Source of the DNA: Paraperlucidibaca sp.
GTDB taxonomy: Bacteria; Pseudomonadota; Gammaproteobacteria; Pseudomonadales; Moraxellaceae
Length of the DNA: 34,941 nucleotides
Direction of reading: 5' to 3'
NCBI GenBank assembly: GCA_018066805.1
Contig: JAGPVX010000044.1
Span: 1-34,941, forward strand
Part shown: positions 8,600-14,670 of the stretch, piece by piece
Position numbering within the stretch: position 1 is the first letter of the stretch
Layout: each line of letters starts with the position of its first letter
Translations under genes and position numbers: made by a program
Notes under the pieces: model-generated
Databases searched by the model: none
What the model saw: the letters and a program-made list of their open reading frames with translations, nothing else
Told to the model about the DNA's origin: nothing

Positions 8600-8638
8600 G
8601 CAAGCACTTGTTAAATTTCAAAGAAAGCACGTGCTTGC
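8600..8638. promoter_or_regulatory. Inverted repeat with nested palindrome after the orphan gene
   Basis: GCAAGCAC (8600-8607) is the reverse complement of GTGCTTGC (8631-8638). The second arm also lies in the 12-base perfect palindrome AAGCACGTGCTT (8625-8636). It lies 69 bases after the stop at 8530 and 89 bases before the parA-like start. There is no U-run directly after it, so a protein-binding site (partition-like or regulatory) fits better than a terminator. Confidence 0.4.
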
Positions 8639-8650
8639 TGAATAAACCAC

Positions 8651-8663
8651 ACTCAAAATCCTA
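8651..8663 (+). repeat. Transfer-block box, copy 2
   Basis: ACTCAAAATCCTA is identical to copy 3. It lies 76 bases upstream of the ATG of the parA-like gene (8727) and 12 bases after the inverted repeat ending at 8638. Confidence 0.6.
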
Positions 8664-8688
8664 ACTTCCAGACTCCTGCGCCCTACCG

Positions 8689-8714
8689 TGTGTTTGCCAA
8701 TATCGGCAAACACA
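8689..8714 (+). promoter_or_regulatory. Perfect 10-base-arm hairpin overlapping the parA-like ribosome-binding site
   Basis: TGTGTTTGCC (8689-8698) and GGCAAACACA (8705-8714) are exact reverse complements with a 6-base loop. The last base of the hairpin is the first A of the AGGAG ribosome-binding sequence (8714-8718), which precedes the ATG at 8727. In RNA this would place a strong stem against the ribosome site; in DNA it has the form of a repressor operator. ParA-type genes are often autoregulated, but the binding partner is unknown. Confidence 0.5.
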
Positions 8715-8726
8715 GGAGCTGACGCG

Positions 8727-9530
8727 ATGTCCATCCTCATGGATTCTTTGAACATAATTATCATAGCTAATGAAAAAGGTGGCGTAGGCAAGTCTCTCAC
8801 TGCCTTGGCTTTGATAGATCGACTCTCATTGAATGGCCACAACCCTGCAGTTATTCAAATAGATAGACAACGCCGCCTAGCAAACGCGCTAGGCGGCAAC
8901 ATACTAACCATCGGATCGGATGCAAAAGCTTCCCGGATCGACCCAGCACTAGAACTTAGACGCTTCAGCCCTCTGCTTGAAAAAATTGAAATATCTGCCG
9001 GTAACACTCCCATTATAGTCGATGTGGGAGCTGGTGAAGTCGGCCGCTTTGCCGCGTGGGCGGCACTTGTCGACCTCGAAGAAGAGCTCAATGATTGGCA
9101 GCTTAAATGCCATTTAGTTATCCCATTTTTGGCCGAGGCCGAGGCGATAAGGCAAGCTGCCTGGACAGCCGAGCGCCTTCGCGCAGCCATTCCCAGAGCA
9201 CTACTCTACTTCGCAGAAAATCGCAGAGATGGTTCAGTTGCACAGCTTCATCCGAGCTCTGCGGCGGCTGGCGCGATCATGGAGCATTTAGAGCCGTGGA
9301 ACAGCGAAGCACAACAGCTCGCAATTCCTGCAATTCCAAGTGGATCATGGCGCTGCTTCGAAGCCGCCAATTGCCGCCTCATCGACATTGTCGACATGTC
9401 AACAGTAGAAGTCATGAGGCTCACCGGGCTGCCTCGTGCCGAAGCCAAAATCGTCAGAGGCGATGTCACTCAGTGGCTAGTGACTGTGTTCGATGAGTTC
9501 GATCGCACTTTCTGTGCAGAGAAGATCTGA
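8727..9530 (+). CDS. ParA/MinD-family ATPase of the transfer block (TraL/VirC1-like)
   Basis: The product has 267 residues from the ATG at 8727, chosen over an upstream GTG at 8688 because AGGAG lies 8 bases before the ATG and the upstream codons encode the hairpin. It has a deviant Walker A, NEKGGVGKS (residues 15-23), after an IIIIAN strand, and a switch-like segment, IIVDVGAGEVGRF (about 83-95). ParA-like ATPases next to relaxase and coupling-protein genes, such as TraL of IncP and VirC1 of Ti plasmids, help recruit the relaxosome to the transfer machinery; true partition ATPases are the alternative. No parB-like partner is visible. It heads an operon with the small membrane protein and coupling protein that follow within a few bases. 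Confidence 0.8.
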   Translation: MSILMDSLNIIIIANEKGGVGKSLTALALIDRLSLNGHNPAVIQIDRQRRLANALGGNILTIGSDAKASRIDPALELRRFSPLLEKIEISAGNTPIIVDVGAGEVGRFAAWAALVDLEEELNDWQLKCHLVIPFLAEAEAIRQAAWTAERLRAAIPRALLYFAENRRDGSVAQLHPSSAAAGAIMEHLEPWNSEAQQLAIPAIPSGSWRCFEAANCRLIDIVDMSTVEVMRLTGLPRAEAKIVRGDVTQWLVTVFDEFDRTFCAEKI

Positions 9531-9532
9531 TC

Positions 9533-9919
9533 ATGGACAAAATAACATTTCAAGAAACTGCCGAAGCCAGCATCCGTGAAGGCAAAGCTGCATTGCTAAG
9601 TCTTTCACAAAGCGAAGCCAACAACTTCGTCAACGGGAGTGCACAGTTCAATCCAGAAGCCTTAGTGCGACTCGGCATCTCCGGAATGACCACATTTCTT
9701 CAAACAGTTCGCGCGCATGGCATTGCTGTCGATCAGCCATTAGCGGACGCATGTCAAGCACCACCCGCAACGCCACCGACATCCGCCACGCTAACTCCCG
9801 GCTGGGCCAATAAACATTGCGCGGAGCCGAACTGGATCTTGATCACAATAGCTCACGGAACCCTAACCGGCCTCGGCCTGATTGCTATCGGCGCGACATG
9901 CCTTGCCCTCTTGAACTAG
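9533..9919 (+). CDS. Small tail-anchored membrane protein of the transfer operon
   Basis: The 128-residue protein belongs to no family I can name. The N-terminal 70 residues are soluble and amphipathic, a Pro/Thr/Ala-rich linker follows (APPATPPTSATLTP, about 85-98), and the C-terminal 25 residues are hydrophobic (ILITIAHGTLTGLGLIAIG), predicting a single C-terminal membrane anchor. It starts 2 bases after the parA-like stop, and its own stop is 8 bases before the coupling-protein start, so the three are almost certainly co-transcribed. A role as a membrane adaptor between ATPase, relaxosome and coupling protein is inference from position only. Confidence 0.65.
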   Translation: MDKITFQETAEASIREGKAALLSLSQSEANNFVNGSAQFNPEALVRLGISGMTTFLQTVRAHGIAVDQPLADACQAPPATPPTSATLTPGWANKHCAEPNWILITIAHGTLTGLGLIAIGATCLALLN

Positions 9920-9927
9920 TGAATAAA

Positions 9928-11616
9928 ATGAACCTTGAAAAACCCAGTACCCCGTCATTTTTCGCAGCCCTGATTACTGCTCTACTCGTTCTTGCCATCG
10001 GTGTTGGTTTAGTTTTTTGGTGGTTGCCACCAGTCACCCCCAATACTCCCATCACTCCATTTCTCTTGTGGCATTACATTTGGACGGATGGATTCATTAA
10101 CCCCAACTCTCAATGTGGCATCGATCTTGGCTGCCGACTGTCGAATCTGAGCGCGGCACTACACTACCCACCGATTGGGTGGCGTTTAGCGCTCATCATG
10201 ACTTCCTGTTTCATCGGAGCATTCATTACATTTGACCCAATGCTCGATCAAGCGCCGCTGCGTGAAAAGTTCAAAACGCTTCACGGCGGCAAGATCCGCT
10301 ACGACGCAGATGCTCGTCACTCGCTGCGTGCTCGGCTGAGGAGAACGGGACCAGCAGATGCTGACTCGCTCTGGCTAGTTCCGCACGTGCAACTAACAGT
10401 CAATGCCGAGGGATATAACATTGGACTACTTGGCGATCACGGGTCTGGAAAAACTGGCGTTTTGCGAGGCTGGGCCGAGCAAGTTATCAACCAGGGCCAC
10501 AGAACCATTCTTCACGATGCCAAGGGTGACCTGACCGCTGGACTACCGGCAACGGACTTTTTGCTCATCTCCGCACGAGATAAGCGTGGCTGGGTATGGG
10601 CGATTGGTCGTGATATCCATAATGCCCAGGATGCGGCGGAAGTTGCCGCTAAATTTGTGCCTGCGGTAACTACCGGAGAGCGTATCTGGCCTGACTCTGC
10701 GCGGCTTATCTTGGCAGGATTAATTGAAACACTACAGGACGCACACGGAACTGAATGGGGCTGGGAGCAACTGTACTCAGCCGTATTTCAAACGCCGCTT
10801 CAGCTGTACTCGGCACTGGAGCATATCAACTCCCCTGCTGCCTTTATCATAGAGTTCAGCGAGAACGGAACCATCAATCGCACCAGTCAGTCCATTCTTC
10901 TGACACTCTGGATTGCTGCGCTCAGTACCATCAAGCCGCAAGTTGACATGGCGCGTGCTGTGCCGCCAGAGCGTCGGTTCAGTGTTGATGATTGGTTATC
11001 GCCAACATCCAAACTGCCGAAGACGATTGTTCTTCAACATGCGGCCGACTATCCAATTTTGTCGACTGCTATCAGCTCACTTTTGATAGAAATTGTGGCT
11101 GGCAGAATCCTCGCAGCATCAACACCAAATCGTCACTCACCCTGGCTTTATTTGATTCTCGATGAGCTACCGCTTCTGAAACGACTGGATCGCCTGACAA
11201 CATTGCTAAACGTCGGCCGCGAAAAAGGCGTGCGCTGTATTTCGGCGACACAAGATTGGGAGCAAATCATCAATTTGTATGGCGTTCATGACGCCGCGAC
11301 CTTGGAAGCGCGCTTCAAAATCAAAGTCATCTGTCAGTTGGGCATCAGCGAAACACGGGATCGAGTGATTAAAAACTTCGGCGGCAAGCGCACAATCCTC
11401 CAATGGGACTATGCAGGCGAAGGTAAGCCGAAAACTCGGCGCGAGTCAGAAGTTCCGGTTATTCAAGCAAGTCAGCTGTCCGACGACCTCGGTGTGCTCC
11501 GCAAAAGCAAAGGGCTAGAGGTCAGAGTCGCGATTTTTGGCTTGGGGCCAGTTGCAGTCGTCAACATCCCGTTTACTTTCTGGCAAGAACGCAGGCTGGC
11601 ACATATACCTCTTTGA
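9928..11616 (+). CDS. Type IV coupling protein (VirD4/TraD/TrwB family)
   Basis: The 562-residue protein has the coupling-protein layout. There are two N-terminal membrane segments (residues 11-33 and 85-102) enclosing a short periplasmic stretch, then a P-loop domain with Walker A GDHGSGKT (169-176) and Walker B YLILDEL (about 408-414). Coupling proteins are hexameric inner-membrane ATPases that deliver the relaxase-DNA complex to a type IV secretion channel. The ATG at 9928 is preferred. A GTG at 9919 in the same frame overlaps the previous stop (TAGTG) and could be used with translational coupling; neither has a clear ribosome site. It is shorter than F TraD and close in size to TrwB. It follows the small membrane protein directly and lies 126 bases before the relaxase. 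Confidence 0.87.
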   Translation: MNLEKPSTPSFFAALITALLVLAIGVGLVFWWLPPVTPNTPITPFLLWHYIWTDGFINPNSQCGIDLGCRLSNLSAALHYPPIGWRLALIMTSCFIGAFITFDPMLDQAPLREKFKTLHGGKIRYDADARHSLRARLRRTGPADADSLWLVPHVQLTVNAEGYNIGLLGDHGSGKTGVLRGWAEQVINQGHRTILHDAKGDLTAGLPATDFLLISARDKRGWVWAIGRDIHNAQDAAEVAAKFVPAVTTGERIWPDSARLILAGLIETLQDAHGTEWGWEQLYSAVFQTPLQLYSALEHINSPAAFIIEFSENGTINRTSQSILLTLWIAALSTIKPQVDMARAVPPERRFSVDDWLSPTSKLPKTIVLQHAADYPILSTAISSLLIEIVAGRILAASTPNRHSPWLYLILDELPLLKRLDRLTTLLNVGREKGVRCISATQDWEQIINLYGVHDAATLEARFKIKVICQLGISETRDRVIKNFGGKRTILQWDYAGEGKPKTRRESEVPVIQASQLSDDLGVLRKSKGLEVRVAIFGLGPVAVVNIPFTFWQERRLAHIPL

Positions 11617-11632
11617 ACAAAAAGCGTTCCCT

Positions 11633-11659
11633 CGGTCGTTTTTCATCGAAAAACGGCCG
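11633..11659. other. Candidate origin of transfer (near-perfect inverted repeat)
   Basis: CGGTCGTTTTTC (11633-11644) and GAAAAACGGCCG (11648-11659) form a 12-base inverted repeat with a 3-base loop and one G-T wobble. It sits in the 126-base gap between the coupling-protein and relaxase genes. MobF relaxases recognise a hairpin next to nic, and oriT often lies beside the relaxase gene, so this is the best oriT candidate in the window. The nic site itself cannot be assigned by eye. Confidence 0.4.
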
Positions 11660-11675
11660 AACTTACATCTTGAAG

Positions 11676-11688
11676 ACTCAAAATCCTA
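11676..11688 (+). repeat. Transfer-block box, copy 3
   Basis: ACTCAAAATCCTA, preceded by AG, lies 67 bases upstream of the relaxase ATG. The TAATAATTAAT run overlapping and following it could supply a -10 element. The three copies share position relative to a start codon more than they share flanking sequence. Confidence 0.6.
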
Positions 11689-11709
11689 ATAATTAATCAT
11701 TTCTGAGTG

Positions 11710-11742
11710 AAAAAGTACCCATCAACATTTGGGTACTTTTTT
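11710..11742 (+). terminator. Terminator-like hairpin ending at the relaxase start codon (attenuator candidate)
   Basis: AAAAAGTACCC (11710-11720) pairs with GGGTACTTTTT (11731-11741) across a 10-base loop, and the T-run is followed immediately by ATG at 11743. The stem plus U-tract is the form of an intrinsic terminator; the A-run also makes it bidirectional. It could end the parA-coupling operon or attenuate transcription into the relaxase gene. There is no separate ribosome site between hairpin and ATG. The same bases are in frame from a GTG at 11707, so they could be coding if that start is used. Confidence 0.55.
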
Positions 11743-14388
11743 ATGGTCGCCACCTGGAGTCCCGCCACAAGCAGCGGCTACTACACACAGCAGTGTGACT
11801 ATTACAGCAACCACGGTGGACAGCCGGGTATGTGGCACTCCACATCTGGTCAGTTCAATATCATCGACTCTTCTCAAGTCGATAGCACCCATTTCGAACA
11901 GCTCTTCGCCGGAATCAGCTCTTCCGGAGAATTATTGCTGCCCGCATCCAGCCGCCGCATCGATCGCATTTCAGCATTTGACTATACGTTTTCTGCCCCT
12001 CGATCCGTATCGCTGCTATGGGCTGGCGCGTGCCCGAAAACCAAAGAGACAATCGAACTTGCGCAAACACGCGCTAGCCGCGCGGCACTCGCAGTCCTCG
12101 AGCGCGAAGCGAGTTTTGCCCGCCGTGGCCGAGGTGGAATGCTCTTTGAAAAAGTCGCGCTATCTGCTGCTTGCTATCCGCACAACGACAGTCGGCCGGC
12201 CGAACACAGTGATGGGCGTGTTTTCCCTGACCCGAATTTGCACAACCACTGTGTCATTCTAAATCTAGCTAAGCGCGCTGATGGCAGCATCGGCGCACTG
12301 CATTCCACCGTGATGCGTGACTGGAAAATGGCCGCTGGCGCGACATACCACGCAGCACTCGCACATGAGCTGCAGACGTTTGGTTTTGCAGTTGATCGCC
12401 TGGGTTACAACGGGACTTTTGAAGTCGCCGGGATCGATGATGCTGCGATTCAATATTTCAGCGCGCGTCATAATGAGATTGAAGATGAGCTCACCCATGC
12501 TGGCACTACTAGCAAGGAAGCGCCAGCACTGGCAGCCGCTATCGCAAAGTCCACGCGTTCTGCCAAGCGCAATCAAAGCACAGTGGATCAAACGCGAGCA
12601 TGGAACGAGGCCGCACTTGCCAATGGATTGCGCTTCGATCAAATCGAACAGCGGGCCAGAGAAGCTGCTGCACATATCAACATTGATAAAGTCACCACCG
12701 GACAGCTCCCTAAAAATTATGTAGCAACGCTGATTGCCGAAGTCATGGCAACGCAAAGCGTCGTAAATCGCCGCGATCTAGTTCGTGCGGCAACAGCTGG
12801 ATTGGTCGGTAGCGGACTTTCGCCAGAGCACATTACCGAAAAGCTGGACCAACTCATTCGGGACAAAGTTTTTGTTGTCCTAGGCAGCGATAACATTGGG
12901 CAAGCTCGATACTCAACGCCTCAGCGTATTCAGCTAGAGCGGGATGTAGTTGCCATTGCCGCTCGGCTTGTGAACTCACGCTGGCACGAAGTGAAACCTC
13001 TGGCCATGAAAGGCCGTTGCGTTGCACTAGGTCTCAGTACCGAGCAAACCTTCGCAGCAATAGCTGCTTGCAGTAAACAGCGCATTGCTGTCATCGAAGG
13101 CAGCCCCGGAGCTGGAAAAACAACAACGCTAACCCCAATTGTCAGCGCTTATTGCGAGGCCGGTTTTCGCGTCGTCGGTGCCTCATCGGCATGGCGTATT
13201 GCCAATATGCTGCGCGATGACCTACAGATCGAGTCGCGTGCCATTTCATCGTGGTTAGAGAGGGCGCGCCATGGCCAATCGTTTTTAGACAATCGCACAT
13301 TACTCATCGTCGATGAAGCCGGCCTGCTGTCTTCAGAAGATACACACACGCTATTGAAAGCTGTCGAACAGTCTGGAGCAAAACTTCTGCTCGTAGGCGA
13401 CAGGGAGCAATTACAAGCCATCGGCGGTGCTGCCGGTCTGCCGTTAGTGACTCGTGCAGTTGAGCATTCGCGTGTGGCGACCATCATTCGCCAACATGAC
13501 GCTTGGGCGCGTGATGCGGTAATCGCTTTTGGACAAGGTAATGCCAATCAGGCACTGGCAGCATTTGTGCAGCGTGGCCAACTTATCGAGGCCGCAGGTG
13601 AGCGCGCCACACTACGCGCCATCGGCGACCGGTGGGCCGAACTCCGGGAGCAACAGCCCGCAGCAACTACACTCTTGATCGCAAAAACCAATGCTGAAGT
13701 CACTGCTATAAGCCGCGAGATTCGCACGCGACTGATAGCAGAAGGGCTAGTGTACGGTCCTGATATAAGCGTTCGCGTAGTAACCCCGTCTGGTCACACA
13801 TCCAAAATTCTGATTGCCGCCGGCGACCGAATTCGTTTCTTAGTACGCAACGATGCGCTTGGCGTAATCAACGGTACCAGTGGCACCGTAGTGCGTGTTT
13901 CCGGACCTGCATCAACATCCAATCTTTATGACCAAATCGTAGAGGCTGAGGTAGAAGGTAAACGCATTACTTTCAGTCCAGCCGATCTCGTGGATGAGAA
14001 AGGCCGAGCACGCCTTGGTTGGGCGTATGCCACCACAGCATTTGGCTCGCAAGGCTTAACCGTAGACAACGCCATTGTACTGCTCAGCCAAAGCTTTGAT
14101 CGGCATGACAGCTATGTCGCCACTAGTCGGGCACGCAATACCACTGTCCTAGTTACCGACAAAGACGCCATTGATCGTAGTATCCGATTAACGCGTACTC
14201 CAGATCAGAACCGCATCGAGCCATGCATACCTGAAGCTGAACGCCATGACTGGCTGGCCGGACGCCTATCGCGATCGAGCGTAAAGGAGTCGACCTTGGA
14301 TCTGATTGAGCTCGATCAGATCAGTCAGACAGCAAAACTGAATCGAGCGCATGAGCACGGCCTCGAATTAGAGGCGCTTGAGCTCTAA
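11743..14388 (+). CDS. MobF-family relaxase-helicase (TraI/TrwC type)
   Basis: The protein has 881 residues from the ATG at 11743. The tyrosine pairs Y13-Y14 and Y20-Y21 have the same internal spacing as the catalytic pairs of F TraI, which supports this start over the GTG at 11707. The metal-binding histidines fit H155, H167 and H169 in the segment ending PDPNLHNHCVI. The C-terminal part is a RecD-like helicase with Walker A EGSPGAGKTT (about residue 451), Walker B LLIVDEAGLL (about 519-528) and a late motif YVATSRARN. The enzyme nicks oriT, stays covalently bound to the 5' end and unwinds the strand for transfer. It is shorter than TraI and similar to TrwC. It follows the coupling protein and candidate oriT, and is probably translated from its own leader. 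Confidence 0.93.
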   Translation: MVATWSPATSSGYYTQQCDYYSNHGGQPGMWHSTSGQFNIIDSSQVDSTHFEQLFAGISSSGELLLPASSRRIDRISAFDYTFSAPRSVSLLWAGACPKTKETIELAQTRASRAALAVLEREASFARRGRGGMLFEKVALSAACYPHNDSRPAEHSDGRVFPDPNLHNHCVILNLAKRADGSIGALHSTVMRDWKMAAGATYHAALAHELQTFGFAVDRLGYNGTFEVAGIDDAAIQYFSARHNEIEDELTHAGTTSKEAPALAAAIAKSTRSAKRNQSTVDQTRAWNEAALANGLRFDQIEQRAREAAAHINIDKVTTGQLPKNYVATLIAEVMATQSVVNRRDLVRAATAGLVGSGLSPEHITEKLDQLIRDKVFVVLGSDNIGQARYSTPQRIQLERDVVAIAARLVNSRWHEVKPLAMKGRCVALGLSTEQTFAAIAACSKQRIAVIEGSPGAGKTTTLTPIVSAYCEAGFRVVGASSAWRIANMLRDDLQIESRAISSWLERARHGQSFLDNRTLLIVDEAGLLSSEDTHTLLKAVEQSGAKLLLVGDREQLQAIGGAAGLPLVTRAVEHSRVATIIRQHDAWARDAVIAFGQGNANQALAAFVQRGQLIEAAGERATLRAIGDRWAELREQQPAATTLLIAKTNAEVTAISREIRTRLIAEGLVYGPDISVRVVTPSGHTSKILIAAGDRIRFLVRNDALGVINGTSGTVVRVSGPASTSNLYDQIVEAEVEGKRITFSPADLVDEKGRARLGWAYATTAFGSQGLTVDNAIVLLSQSFDRHDSYVATSRARNTTVLVTDKDAIDRSIRLTRTPDQNRIEPCIPEAERHDWLAGRLSRSSVKESTLDLIELDQISQTAKLNRAHEHGLELEALEL

Positions 14389-14391
14389 GCC

Positions 14392-14628
14392 ATGCAAAAG
14401 CCGCCAATCGCCCAAGCTGATTGCGGACCCAGCATTTTGCAGGGAGATACCCCTCGCCCACGCAATGACACGCAAGGAGTGCAAACTGTCGTGACTAACT
14501 GGAGCGGCGACCTCCCAGTGACTGCTGCCGAGATCGAAATCATCGAACAATTTCTAGGCGAATCGCTGGATCAATTGCTAGCCCAGTGGCAAGCTGAAGC
14601 GTGCTCACCCAGAAAATCCGTCTCGTAA
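14392..14628 (+). CDS. Small protein of unknown function after the relaxase
   Basis: The ORF of 78 codons starts 3 bases after the relaxase stop. A more credible start may be the in-frame GTG at 14491, 11 bases after AAGGAG (14474-14479), giving 45 residues that begin MTNWSGDLPVTAAEI. The C-terminal part is an acidic helix (EIEIIEQFLGESLDQLLAQW) that looks like a real folded segment, while the first 30 codons are low in structure and proline-rich. It lies in the same direction between relaxase and recombinase, separated from the latter by a small hairpin. It could be a recombination directionality factor by position only; the sequence does not show a MerR-like or Xis-like HTH. Confidence 0.45.
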   Translation: MQKPPIAQADCGPSILQGDTPRPRNDTQGVQTVVTNWSGDLPVTAAEIEIIEQFLGESLDQLLAQWQAEACSPRKSVS

Positions 14629-14643
14629 GCAGCAACGGCTTAC
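14625..14643 (+). promoter_or_regulatory. Small hairpin upstream of the recombinase gene
   Basis: GTAAGC (14625-14630) and GCTTAC (14638-14643) form a 6-base stem with a 7-base loop at the end of the preceding ORF, 27 bases before the recombinase ATG at 14671. There is no U-tract. It fits the pattern of a hairpin shortly before a start codon seen elsewhere in this block, but it is short enough to be chance. Confidence 0.25.
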
Positions 14644-14670
14644 AACATAAGAAACAAAGAAATCTACCGG

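Noticed and set aside
11710-11742. Treating the hairpin only as the end of the coupling-protein operon
   Set aside because: It lies 94 bases past that stop, after the box and a likely promoter, and touches the relaxase ATG, so a leader role is at least as likely.
14611-14620. AAAATCC before the recombinase as another box copy
   Set aside because: Only seven bases match, and they are inside a possible coding frame.
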